Position numbers and translations under genes: made by a program
In this document: piece by piece, positions 1 to 8,994 of the stretch
Numbering within the stretch: position 1 is the stretch's first letter
Layout: the number at the start of each line of letters is the position of its first letter
Assembly (NCBI RefSeq): GCF_046557915.1
Contig: NZ_JBHEBG010000001.1
Location: 558,001 to 622,000, forward strand
Reading direction: 5' to 3'
DNA length: 64,000 bases
From: JBHEBG01 sp046557915
GTDB lineage: Bacteria; Bacteroidota; Bacteroidia; Flavobacteriales; Flavobacteriaceae
Notes under the pieces: model-generated
What the model saw: the letters and a program-made list of their open reading frames with translations, nothing else
Database searches by the model: none
Told to the model about the DNA's origin: nothing

Positions 1-1368
1 TTGCCATCTGTACAGATCAAACCAGCGTATTCCATATTCCATTGCCAGCTCAACCGGTCGCTCGTGATGACGGATCTGCGTACGCAAGGCATCCTGGGCC
101 ATTGCCCCCAGGGGTGCCGCCCCTCCACGTTCTCTTACTTTGTTTATCTCTATGATAGCTTCGTTGGTTTTTCCGTTTTCGTTCAAGGCTTCCGCATACA
201 TTAATAGCACGTCGGCAAAACGGATCAACACTAGGTTGGTTCCGTTGTAAAAATTAGTATCCTGATTGAAAGCGTATTTTTTAAAATATTTTGGGTGATT
301 CAATTCTGAAGCAACCTCGCTATAGGGTCTCACCGCCTCATCACCCCTACTGTACATTTCCGAATTGGGGTCATCAAAGAAAATACTTTCATATACCCGC
401 TCGCTTATATTACCGCCACCATCAACATCTGTCTTCATCTCGTCTACCAACCATTGCGATGGGTAAAACAATTCCCATCCTCCAAAGGCATATGGAGAAA
501 CTTGAAAATTAAATACTTGGCGTTCATCATTATCGCCGGTTCTGTCTCCAGAAAACTGTATTTCAAAAACACTCTCCGGCCCATTTTCAGAACTTCCATT
601 AAAGTTATCCTCGTAGTTGGGAAGTAGTGAATAGTCCATGCCAACTACTTCGGCAAATTTTGCTTCGGCCTCCGTCCATTTTTCCTGAAACAAATAGACT
701 TTCCCAAGCAAAGCCTTGGCGGAACCTGTTGTTGCTCTTCCTATCCATTCCGAAGAATGACTGGCCAACATATTGCCTTCAGCCTCTTTGAGATCCGTTT
801 CTATTTGTGCCCAAATTTCCGCTGGCGCGGCCTGAGCAGGAAAAAGGTTTTCCGGATTGGTATCAAAGGTGGTCACTAGAGGGACATTCTCAAATGCAGT
901 AACAAGCCAAAAATAATTCAACGCTCTTAAGAATTTTGCTTCTGCAACGATTACATTACGATCTGCTTCTGATACGGCCTCTATCTCGGGAACGTTCTGT
1001 ATTACCTGATTTGCTCTCCCGATGCCCGTATAACAGGCTTGCCAAATATTAAACGGACCGCTTTCTTCCGTGGTATTGTTGAAACTAGCCGTAGCTCTGC
1101 TATATGTTTCCGCAGTATTATTGGTTACATCATCTGCACGATACGTCTTTGCAGTATATATTTCCTCAAAAAAAGCCCATTTACTTCCGGTGGCACTATG
1201 CATTGCCGCATAAGTTGCCGTTAGCGCTTGGAGAGCATGTTGGTCTGTCTTCCAAAAACTAGATTCAGACAAATCTTCTTTATTTGGAACTTCAACAAAA
1301 TCATCGCTACAGGAAGATAAGAGTCCCATAACTAAAAATATCAATATTAAATAGCTGTTTTTTTTCAT
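1..1368 (-). CDS. RagB/SusD family nutrient-binding lipoprotein (C-terminus cut by window edge)
   Basis: The reading frame is open from an ATG at 1366-1368 to the left edge, 456 codons. It starts MKKNSYLILIFLVMGLLSSC, a lipoprotein signal ending in LSSC, so the protein should be anchored on the outer membrane as the lid of the SusC transporter encoded just upstream (29-bp gap). Family features are visible: the N-terminal TPR-like helices, FLRALNYFWLV, and near the cut the typical ELAMEYGIRWFDLYRW stretch. SusD proteins usually run to 480-550 residues, so roughly 50-80 residues are missing. The substrate cannot be read from the sequence; the divergent GH63/GH2 operon suggests a glycosylated ligand. 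Family assignment is secure. Confidence 0.93.
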   Translation of the reverse strand, partial: MKKNSYLILIFLVMGLLSSCSDDFVEVPNKEDLSESSFWKTDQHALQALTATYAAMHSATGSKWAFFEEIYTAKTYRADDVTNNTAETYSRATASFNNTTEESGPFNIWQACYTGIGRANQVIQNVPEIEAVSEADRNVIVAEAKFLRALNYFWLVTAFENVPLVTTFDTNPENLFPAQAAPAEIWAQIETDLKEAEGNMLASHSSEWIGRATTGSAKALLGKVYLFQEKWTEAEAKFAEVVGMDYSLLPNYEDNFNGSSENGPESVFEIQFSGDRTGDNDERQVFNFQVSPYAFGGWELFYPSQWLVDEMKTDVDGGGNISERVYESIFFDDPNSEMYSRGDEAVRPYSEVASELNHPKYFKKYAFNQDTNFYNGTNLVLIRFADVLLMYAEALNENGKTNEAIIEINKVRERGGAAPLGAMAQDALRTQIRHHERPVELAMEYGIRWFDLYRWQ

Positions 1369-1397
1369 GGTTAATATTATTAAAATTAAACGTTAGG

Positions 1398-4300
1398 CTA
1401 CATGGAAAGGCTTATCCCCAATACGAATGATCTTGTTAAGGGGTAAAAGCCCCTATCAACACCTCTGGTAAAAGTACCACCGTTTCCTAGCCCGGGATCA
1501 AAACCGGAATAGTCCGTAATTGTGAACAGGTTATTTGCCGTAACATACAGTCTGGCCTTTGAAATAAAGGTTTCGCCAATGGCCGATTCTGGTAATGTAT
1601 AGCCTATCTGAAGATTCTTCAGCCTTAAATACGCGCCATCTTCCAAGAAATAATTGGAAGGACGAATGTTGTTGTTTGGATCACCGAAAACATTTCTAGG
1701 AATGTTACTTCCGGTATTACTCGTGGACCAGGCATTTAGCAGATCTGAAGACATATTATTGCGGTCTGATCTATAAAGCCACATTCTAACACCGTTGTAT
1801 ATTTCGTTACCGCTTACCCCCTGAAAAAATAAGCTTAGATCAAAATTCTTATACTCGGCATTGAACGTTAGTCCGTATTCTACCTTAGGTAGGCCACTGC
1901 CAAAAAAACGTTTATCGTCATCTCCAAGAACCCCATCTCCATTAGTGTCCACAAACCTAAGATCTCCAGGAGCCGCATCGGGCTGTACACCGTGGGCATC
2001 AACTTCTGCCTGACTCTGGAAAATACCATCGGCCTCAAAAAGATAGAACCTTCCTACTTCCCCACCCACTTCCGTGCGTGTTGTTGGAAAATTGTTAAAT
2101 TCGATAAAGCCATCGGTAAAAGCTTCATCGGCAATTCCCAATTGGGTGATTTTGTTCTTTGATCCACTAAAATTGGCAGTAACATCAAAAGTAAAATCTC
2201 CCTCGTTCTTACTATAGGATGCAGAAACTTCCCATCCTTTATTTTCCATATTGCCCCCGTTCGTTAACGGAAAAATTGTAATCCCCGAACTTGCAGGAAT
2301 CGGCACGTTCACTAACATTCCGTCTGTTTCTGACGTAAAATAATCAAAGGACAATCTAAATCTGTTCTCCAAAAGACCAAGGTCTACACCAAAATTGGTA
2401 GTACTCGTTTCCTCCCATTGAATATCCGGAGTAGGGAGTTCTGTACTTACAGCTCCTACAATTATATTTTGAATAGGATCTCCGCCAAAAGGATTGTTTA
2501 AAGGGAACAACCCAGTGTCCTCATTTCGTCCGGACCCTATTCTCGTTAAGAAAAGGTGATTCCCAATTAGTTGATTCCCCAGAATACCGTAGCTGAAACG
2601 CGGTTTAAGCTGACTTATAAAATCTGAGTTGAAGAAGTTCTCATTATGCACGGCCCAACCCAGGGATACCGAATAAAATGTTCCGTACTTATTGTCCGTG
2701 GCAAAGCGGGAAGATCCATCGCGCCGTATACTTCCCTGTATGTAATACCGGTTGGCATAGTTGTATGTTAAACGCCCAAACAAGGATTGCAGCGTGCTTG
2801 TATTATTAAAACCTCCCAAAGATTGTTCGCCAATTCCTGCAGAAAGTGCTTCGAGCTGATCCGAAGATAGTTCCGTGTTCTTACCTTCTATAGATCTAAA
2901 ATGACTTTCTTCCTGAGAAACACCAAGCAAAACCTCTATATCGTGTTCCCCAAAAGTATTGCGGTAGTTCAGCATATTGTTCAATGTCCATTCATTGGTA
3001 CGCGATCTTCGTTCAAACAAGGAAGGCTCGTCATTATTGGACTGTGCTCCAAAATTATAAATGGGTACAAACTCAAAATTATGTCTGTTTTCTATATTGG
3101 CCCCATACTGAAATTGATACTTGAGTCCTTCAAATAATTGAAGTTCCGCTGCGATATTGAACTGAAAATAATCGTCTTGGTTTTTGTCATTGATTATGGA
3201 TTGCAATCCCACAGGGTTCTCCGAGCCCAATTCTGGAGGAGGCGTTGCAAAACCGTTTGAGGAGTTCGGATCAAAAACTGTTTTATGCGGTAATTGCGTG
3301 TAAACATTTAACAATGATGAAAAACCGGCATTACCGCCTTCAAGGCGTTCAAAAAAGTTTTCCCTGTTCTTTCTAGAAAAGCCTATGCCCGGTGAAAGTT
3401 TTAGACGGTCGTTAAACAGTTTAATGTCCATATTCAATCGGGTGTTTATCCTATTGTAATCGGTGTTAAGAATAGTTCCCGTATTTGAATAATATCCTCC
3501 CGAAAAAAAGTAGTTCATATTCTCCGTACCACCAGATATACCAACATCATGTTTCTGTTCAAAACCATTTTTAATATAGGCATCCGCCCAATCCGTATCC
3601 GCGTACTGCGTTCCGTTGGTTAAATAAGGTGCGGGGGTCTCTCCGGCATTAGCGAAGGATTCTAACTTTATTTGATTGTGCTGATCCCTATTGGCCACAC
3701 TAACATCATTGGTTATAGCATGGGTGCTTACGAAGGAGTTAATGGTTACCTTAGGCGCTCCGGAACGTCCCCTTTTTGTAGTAACGATAACAACTCCATT
3801 GGAAGCTCTGGAGCCATAAATTGTAGCGGCAGAGGCATCTTTTAGTATACTTATGTTTTGAATATCGGCAGGGTTAACGTAAGACAAATCCCCGGGTATA
3901 CCATCTATAACAAAAAGTGGGTTGTTGTCTCCAATGGTTCCAAGGCCCCTGATCCTAATAACTGGATCACTTCCGGGAACACCACTGGCAATGGCAACGT
4001 TTAAACCGGCAACCTGTCCTTGCATGGCGGTGGCAATATCGGCAGTGGGGATCTTTTGGATCTCCTCAACATCAACGGAAGTAATGGCCGCAGTCAGCTC
4101 TGCTTTTCTCTGGGTACCATAACCCACAAGAACAACCTCTTCCAGACCTTGCGCGTCCTCAACCAAGGTTACATTGATTGTACTTTGGTCTCCCACTATG
4201 ATTTCCTTGGTTAAAAAGCCCAGATATCTATATACTAAAATATCTTCAGGTCCGGAAACCTCAATAGAATAGTTGCCGTCAAAATCGGATAGAGTTCCTT

Positions 4301-4781
4301 TGGAAGGATCATCCTTCAACGTAATGGAGGCACCTGCCAGAGGGATTCCATTAGAATCGTACAATACACCAGATACTTGCTGCTGCATATTTGGTTTCGG
4401 GATTGTTTTTTTCTTAACGTTCTTTCGTAGTAAAATAGAGCCGTTGTCGTCAAAATCTAAACTAAAGTCCCCATACGAAAGACTTTGCTTTAAAAGGTCA
4501 TTTGCCCTTATTCTTCCTTTTTTCAATCGAACCGTTGGCGCATCGAGGAACAAGTCGGATCTATAAATGAAGGTGTAATCCGTTTGTTTTCTAATTAGGT
4601 CGAACACCTGTTCTACTGTAACTTCTTGATCAGAATCTACATCAATCCTTAGATTTTGCGAGAACCCATTACTGGTTGTAAAACCAAAAGTTGCTAGACA
4701 AAAAAGGAATATTGTAGTTCTCATAAGAGCAATTCCTATTCTCCTCCAATATAGAGGAGAACCGTTTAATTTAGTTTTCAT
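1398..4781 (-). CDS. SusC/RagA TonB-linked outer-membrane transporter with STN domain
   Basis: 1127 residues. Order: signal peptide (1-42, ending FTTSNGFSQ), a secretin/TonB short N-terminal (STN) domain (about 45-125), a carboxypeptidase-like beta-sandwich (about 135-220), a plug with SRASNGVVIVTTKRG, and a 22-strand-type barrel ending in a terminal aromatic-rich strand (SFVLGISLSM). The STN domain marks a transducing transporter that signals to a FecR anti-sigma factor, and a fecR gene lies 106 bp upstream. Together with the following SusD it should import an oligosaccharide or glycoconjugate through the outer membrane using TonB energy. The start ATG at 4781 is followed by a good signal sequence. 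The ligand is unknown. Confidence 0.95.
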   Translation of the reverse strand: MKTKLNGSPLYWRRIGIALMRTTIFLFCLATFGFTTSNGFSQNLRIDVDSDQEVTVEQVFDLIRKQTDYTFIYRSDLFLDAPTVRLKKGRIRANDLLKQSLSYGDFSLDFDDNGSILLRKNVKKKTIPKPNMQQQVSGVLYDSNGIPLAGASITLKDDPSKGTLSDFDGNYSIEVSGPEDILVYRYLGFLTKEIIVGDQSTINVTLVEDAQGLEEVVLVGYGTQRKAELTAAITSVDVEEIQKIPTADIATAMQGQVAGLNVAIASGVPGSDPVIRIRGLGTIGDNNPLFVIDGIPGDLSYVNPADIQNISILKDASAATIYGSRASNGVVIVTTKRGRSGAPKVTINSFVSTHAITNDVSVANRDQHNQIKLESFANAGETPAPYLTNGTQYADTDWADAYIKNGFEQKHDVGISGGTENMNYFFSGGYYSNTGTILNTDYNRINTRLNMDIKLFNDRLKLSPGIGFSRKNRENFFERLEGGNAGFSSLLNVYTQLPHKTVFDPNSSNGFATPPPELGSENPVGLQSIINDKNQDDYFQFNIAAELQLFEGLKYQFQYGANIENRHNFEFVPIYNFGAQSNNDEPSLFERRSRTNEWTLNNMLNYRNTFGEHDIEVLLGVSQEESHFRSIEGKNTELSSDQLEALSAGIGEQSLGGFNNTSTLQSLFGRLTYNYANRYYIQGSIRRDGSSRFATDNKYGTFYSVSLGWAVHNENFFNSDFISQLKPRFSYGILGNQLIGNHLFLTRIGSGRNEDTGLFPLNNPFGGDPIQNIIVGAVSTELPTPDIQWEETSTTNFGVDLGLLENRFRLSFDYFTSETDGMLVNVPIPASSGITIFPLTNGGNMENKGWEVSASYSKNEGDFTFDVTANFSGSKNKITQLGIADEAFTDGFIEFNNFPTTRTEVGGEVGRFYLFEADGIFQSQAEVDAHGVQPDAAPGDLRFVDTNGDGVLGDDDKRFFGSGLPKVEYGLTFNAEYKNFDLSLFFQGVSGNEIYNGVRMWLYRSDRNNMSSDLLNAWSTSNTGSNIPRNVFGDPNNNIRPSNYFLEDGAYLRLKNLQIGYTLPESAIGETFISKARLYVTANNLFTITDYSGFDPGLGNGGTFTRGVDRGFYPLTRSFVLGISLSM

Positions 4782-4828
4782 AAATTTGTTCTTTGGTTAG
4801 TTAAGTTTTTAATTAATTAAATGTACAC

Positions 4829-4871
4829 GGGGATGGGTTGTTTAAATTGTCCAGGTCTAAACCCCATTCCC
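4829..4871 (+). terminator. hairpin with T7 tract between fecR and susC, oriented against the operon
   Basis: Arms 4829-4837 and 4863-4871 pair over nine positions with one G-U on the plus-strand RNA, followed directly by seven T residues (4872-4878). In the plus orientation this has the form of a Rho-independent terminator, but no plus-strand gene precedes it. In the minus orientation the stem has one C-A mismatch and no U tract. It may limit antisense transcription or act as an mRNA structure between fecR and susC. Function is inference only. Confidence 0.35.
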
Positions 4872-4887
4872 TTTTTTTCCAATAAAT

Positions 4888-6024
4888 TCACTTCATAATT
4901 ACTGTTTTTCCATATATTTCAAATTTAGCTTCGTTCGTATTTTCAATTATTTTTAAAATTTCTTCTATACTCCGTTCCCTGTTAAAAACGCCATTGAAGG
5001 TTACTTCGTCCACTACAGTGTTCTCCCCGATTTCCACATCTATATCATACCATCTGGATAGCACGGTCATAATATCTCGAAGAGATTTGTTTTTAAAGCT
5101 AAACAGACCATTTTTCCAGGAAATCTCGTCATATACATCTACTTCGGTAATGCTTACCTCGTTTGTGATTCTATTGATCTTGGATTGTTGACTAGGGCTT
5201 AATTCGTTTTCATTTCCGCCGTTATCTATGCGCACACTGCCTTCCACAAGGGTAGTCGTTATCATTGCATCCTCTTTATAAGCCTTTACATTGAATTCTG
5301 TGCCCAAAACCTCTAAGTCTTGATTATAGCTAGAAACTACAAAGTTAGATCCGTTGTGTTCCGAGCTGGGAGAGACGTCAAAATAGGCTTCGCCATATAA
5401 TAATTCTACCCTTCTAGAAGAAGTGTCGAACACTACAGGATACTTCAGCTTAGAGTCGGAATTTAACCAAACTTCTGTACCGTCCGAAAGTTTAATATGA
5501 AACTCCCCTCCTCTTGGGACGGTTAGGTAATTGTAAACAACTTCTTTGGCCTTAGGCTTTGCATTTGTTTCGTAAATAAGCGCCTTACCATTGCTTTTTA
5601 AGTTGGAGCTCTGATAAGCTTTCCCCTCTTCCAAGGCAACTTCGGACCCATCTTCCAATGTAAGCACCGCTTTGTTGGAGCCGGGTACAATTTCCGTTTT
5701 TTGGGTGGTAACCATTGTTTCTGTAGGGCTTGCATTCTCCCCGACCGAGTTTGTGTAATAGAACACTGCAACCGCCAATGCGATGGAAGCTGCTACCGCA
5801 TACTTCCAATATGGTATGGAAACCCTTTTCTTTTCAATCCTCTTTTCTATAACCGACCAGCCTTTTTCTATGTCGACCAACTCCGGATCCTGACCATAAT
5901 TCTTTTTAACGTTGGTAAAAAATTGCTTGTGTTTATCAGATTCGTTGTACCATTGGTCAAAGATTATTTCTTCCTCCGGGGTTAGGCTATTGTTAAGTTT
6001 TTTGACGACTATTTTAAAGTCCAT
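4888..6024 (-). CDS. FecR family anti-sigma factor
   Basis: 378 residues. A short cytoplasmic sigma-binding N-terminus (LNNSLTPEEEIIFDQWY) is followed by one membrane segment at about 74-91 (YAVAASIALAVAVFYY). The periplasmic FecR domain carries the typical HIKLSDGTEVWLNSDSKLKY and GEAYFDV stretches, and a C-terminal DUF4974-like region (SLRDIMTVLSRWYDIDV) follows. It should hold the adjacent ECF sigma factor until the STN domain of the loaded SusC protein signals through it. It sits between the sigma gene (119-bp gap) and susC, the standard order in Bacteroidota. Confidence 0.93.
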   Translation of the reverse strand: MDFKIVVKKLNNSLTPEEEIIFDQWYNESDKHKQFFTNVKKNYGQDPELVDIEKGWSVIEKRIEKKRVSIPYWKYAVAASIALAVAVFYYTNSVGENASPTETMVTTQKTEIVPGSNKAVLTLEDGSEVALEEGKAYQSSNLKSNGKALIYETNAKPKAKEVVYNYLTVPRGGEFHIKLSDGTEVWLNSDSKLKYPVVFDTSSRRVELLYGEAYFDVSPSSEHNGSNFVVSSYNQDLEVLGTEFNVKAYKEDAMITTTLVEGSVRIDNGGNENELSPSQQSKINRITNEVSITEVDVYDEISWKNGLFSFKNKSLRDIMTVLSRWYDIDVEIGENTVVDEVTFNGVFNRERSIEEILKIIENTNEAKFEIYGKTVIMK

Positions 6025-6142
6025 GCGAATTTATAGTTAAGGTATTTATACTATAAAGACAACAAAAACCGTAAAATGGGTGACAAAAAAAGAAAAAAAA
6101 CAAAATCACAGCTGCGATTTGCTTACACGGGTGCTCGGAAAA

Positions 6143-6724
6143 TTATAATAGTTCTAGGATAAGAAGTGTACAGATGAAACTCTTCTCTATTTTAACTTTG
6201 GCTCTTTTTAACTGAATTTTGACCGTGTTTATAGAGATATCCATCTCATCGGCAATTTCATTGTATCTGCAATTGTTAAAATACCTAAGTTGAAAAACCT
6301 TCTTCATTTTTGGCGGAAACGTATCCACTACTTTAATAAGTTTTTGGTACATAACGTTTTGTTCTTCCTCTGCAAAAGAGTCAACCTCATTTTGAGAGAC
6401 CAAAACGGCGTTAAGATCTAGATAGTTGCCTTTATCGGTTATTTTGAGCGATTTAAGATGATTTAGGGCCTTGTTTCTGGTCATTGAATACAAATAAGCC
6501 TTTAGAGAAGTGTTGATGTGAATGTCCGATGCCCGCTCCCACAAATGGATAAATACATCCTGTACCATATCCTCAGCAGATGCCATATCAAAAAGAAAGG
6601 CGCTGGCATAGATCACCAATTCTTCATAATAGAGATCATAAATTTTTCGAAAGGCATAACGATTTCGCCTTTTTATTTCGTCGAATGTAAAATTGGAATC
6701 CAAGGCTATAAGATATCTGAACAA
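6143..6724 (-). CDS. ECF RNA polymerase sigma factor (FecI/SigW-type, Bacteroidota family)
   Basis: Up to 193 residues. Sigma-70 region 2 is visible (RKIYDLYYEELVIYASAFLF, then AEDMVQDVFIHLWER) and region 4 with its helix-turn-helix (RYNEIADEMDISINTVKIQL). It should direct transcription of the downstream fecR-susC-susD genes when released by FecR. The longest frame begins with TTG at 6724 and contains no upstream ATG before a stop. A second TTG seven codons further in (6703) would give a more typical N-terminus, so the start is uncertain. The 226 bp to the divergent GH63 gene should hold both promoters. Confidence 0.92.
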   Translation of the reverse strand: MFRYLIALDSNFTFDEIKRRNRYAFRKIYDLYYEELVIYASAFLFDMASAEDMVQDVFIHLWERASDIHINTSLKAYLYSMTRNKALNHLKSLKITDKGNYLDLNAVLVSQNEVDSFAEEEQNVMYQKLIKVVDTFPPKMKKVFQLRYFNNCRYNEIADEMDISINTVKIQLKRAKVKIEKSFICTLLILELL

Positions 6725-6950
6725 ATTTAGGAAAAGAAATTAATTCATATTCCTCTCCAAATTTTGAGGGAATTGCACTACTGGTTGTGTGTGCCATATT
6801 TTTTTTTATATTAGTCGCGTCCAAATGGGTCTCAACATTTCGTTGACCCAAATACACTTCATTTTTAGGTTTTCCTATTGTTAGGCACGGTTGGCATTCT
6901 ACCCTGCTTACATTCTTTCCTTTTTGGCCAAACTAAAATTTACAGCCGCC

Positions 6951-8993
6951 ATGAAATATGGATCTTTTTATTTGCTGCTTGTGATATCCTTGTCTGCCTC
7001 TTTTTGCAAACCTGTTGAAAACGAGCATAAAAATGCAAAAACCAACGCCTATTTACAGTATGATCAGGAGACAAAAAATATCTTGGATTATAAGGTAACG
7101 CCTAAAAATATATCCGATAGAAGTGGTCTAATGTTTTCGGACCAAGGAGCATGGTTTGCCTATGGACTCCCAGAAAGCGGGAAAATATCCGACGGATTTT
7201 CTGGTCCTTTTCTAATGACACAGCAAAATGGTGTTTGGAGTAGCCCCTGTTTATCCCAACTTCTACTATTTGGGGGCAACGGGCCTAATGTTCCAAACGT
7301 CACGGCAAAACCTCAACTTAAACAGGCGGGATATCCTAGTCATTTGGAAAGGGCCTATAAGGACAAACAGATCTCAATTGAACAAAAACTTGTGTTTCTT
7401 TCTGGGCATACCGCCATACAGAAAACTGTTATTACCAATCTTTCTTCACACAGCCAGGAAATTAATCCGGTAATTCAAGGTAAAATAAATGATATAGGAA
7501 TTAAATTTTCAAATTCGGCTGATCGGATTAAGCTTACCTCGGTCAACAGCAATGCTATAGGCTACATTGGGGCACTCAGTAAAATTGAAAGCACAGAAAT
7601 CTCCGATAATGGTACGTTTTATAGTATTGTGCTTCCAAAAATATCTTTGAAGCCCAATGCTTCCGAAGAAATAATTATTTCACAAACTTTCATCTTTCCG
7701 GAATACTCATGGGAAAAAGAAAAACAGCTAATAGCCAAAGCCGATTTTGATTCTATTCTAAATACCCGAAAAACTGAAAAGGCGGGGCAATGGAGTGCGC
7801 TATTAAAAAAAAGAAAAGCAACATTCAAAGAAGAAGGCTATGGCCAACTTTTGGCCAAAGCGCAACTTACCTTGCAAAACAATTGGCGAATAGCAGCTGG
7901 GGAACTTAAGCACCAAGGTCTTTTTCCAAGTTATCATTATGAGTGGTTCCATGGGTTTTGGTCTTGGGATTCTTGGAAACATGCGGTTGGGCTTTCTTAT
8001 TACGACCTTCCTCTGGCAAAAGATCAAATAAGGGCGATGTTCGATTTTCAGGATGAAAGTGGGTTCATTGTAGATTGCGTATACAGGGACACCACAATAG
8101 AAGCACATAATTACAGGGATACCAAGCCGCCGTTGGCCGCATGGGCCGTGGCGAAGATAGCCGAGAAAGAGGGTGCCCTGGATTTTATTGAGGAAATGTA
8201 TCCAAAGCTGAAAAAATATCACAATTGGTGGTACACTAATCGGGACCACGATAAAGATGGCCTTTGCGAATTTGGGTCTACGGACGGTACACTTATTGCG
8301 GCCAAATGGGAAAGCGGGATGGACAATGCCATTCGTTTCGATAATTCCAAAATAGTAAAGAATTCTGCCAAAGCTTATTCCTTAAATCAAGAAAGTGTAG
8401 ATCTTAATGCCTACCTATTCGCAGAGAAAATATATCTCGCTTTTTTGGCTGAAAAATTGCAACTTTGGAATGATGCTGCAACCTACATAGATAGTGCATC
8501 TATTTTAAAGGAACGTATCCAAAATCAATTCTATGACCAGGAAGACGGATGGTTCTACGATACAAATTTGGAAGGCACATCTTTCATAAAAGGAACAGGT
8601 AGCGAAGGCTGGACAGCCCTTTGGGCAAATGCCGCCACACAACAACAAGCCGAGATGGTTAAGAATCAGATGATGGATACAAAAAAGTTCTATTCCAAAG
8701 TGCCTTTTCAGACCATGTCCATGGACCATCCCAAATTTGACCCTTTGGAAGGGTATTGGCGCGGCCCAAATTGGTTGGATCAGGCATATTTTGGCGTAAA
8801 AGCCTTGCGTAACTATGGCTTTGATCAGGAGGCCGACAAGGCCACCGTACAAATTTTACAAGGGGCCGAAGGCCTTATGGAGCAAGGTAAGTCTATCCGG
8901 GAAAACTATCATCCAATAACCGGAAAAGGCCTTTATGCAAAAAACTTTAGTTGGAGTGCAGCACATATTATTATGTTACTAACAGTGGATTAA
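6951..8993 (+). CDS. lipoprotein glycoside hydrolase family 63 (YgjK-like alpha-glucosidase)
   Basis: 680 residues from the ATG at 6951, which gives the lipoprotein signal MKYGSFYLLLVISLSASFC; the longer TTG start at 6891 lacks one. An N-terminal beta-sandwich precedes an (alpha/alpha)6 barrel with the GH63/GH37-clan stretches HGFWSWDSWKHAVGLSYYDL, TKPPLAAWAV and YWRGPNWLDQAYFGV. Candidate acid is Asp458 in ESGMDN and candidate base Glu651 in ENYHP, at the places of the paired acids in this clan. E. coli YgjK of this family is, from memory, reported to prefer Glc-alpha-1,2-Gal. Surface or periplasmic anchoring is expected. It is first in an operon with a 1-bp gap to the next gene, which implies translational coupling. 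Exact substrate is not proven. Confidence 0.88.
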   Translation: MKYGSFYLLLVISLSASFCKPVENEHKNAKTNAYLQYDQETKNILDYKVTPKNISDRSGLMFSDQGAWFAYGLPESGKISDGFSGPFLMTQQNGVWSSPCLSQLLLFGGNGPNVPNVTAKPQLKQAGYPSHLERAYKDKQISIEQKLVFLSGHTAIQKTVITNLSSHSQEINPVIQGKINDIGIKFSNSADRIKLTSVNSNAIGYIGALSKIESTEISDNGTFYSIVLPKISLKPNASEEIIISQTFIFPEYSWEKEKQLIAKADFDSILNTRKTEKAGQWSALLKKRKATFKEEGYGQLLAKAQLTLQNNWRIAAGELKHQGLFPSYHYEWFHGFWSWDSWKHAVGLSYYDLPLAKDQIRAMFDFQDESGFIVDCVYRDTTIEAHNYRDTKPPLAAWAVAKIAEKEGALDFIEEMYPKLKKYHNWWYTNRDHDKDGLCEFGSTDGTLIAAKWESGMDNAIRFDNSKIVKNSAKAYSLNQESVDLNAYLFAEKIYLAFLAEKLQLWNDAATYIDSASILKERIQNQFYDQEDGWFYDTNLEGTSFIKGTGSEGWTALWANAATQQQAEMVKNQMMDTKKFYSKVPFQTMSMDHPKFDPLEGYWRGPNWLDQAYFGVKALRNYGFDQEADKATVQILQGAEGLMEQGKSIRENYHPITGKGLYAKNFSWSAAHIIMLLTVD

Positions 8994-8994
8994 A

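Noticed and set aside
6891..6950. Longer TTG start for the GH63 gene
   Set aside because: The 20 extra residues hide a clear lipoprotein signal that begins at the ATG at 6951.
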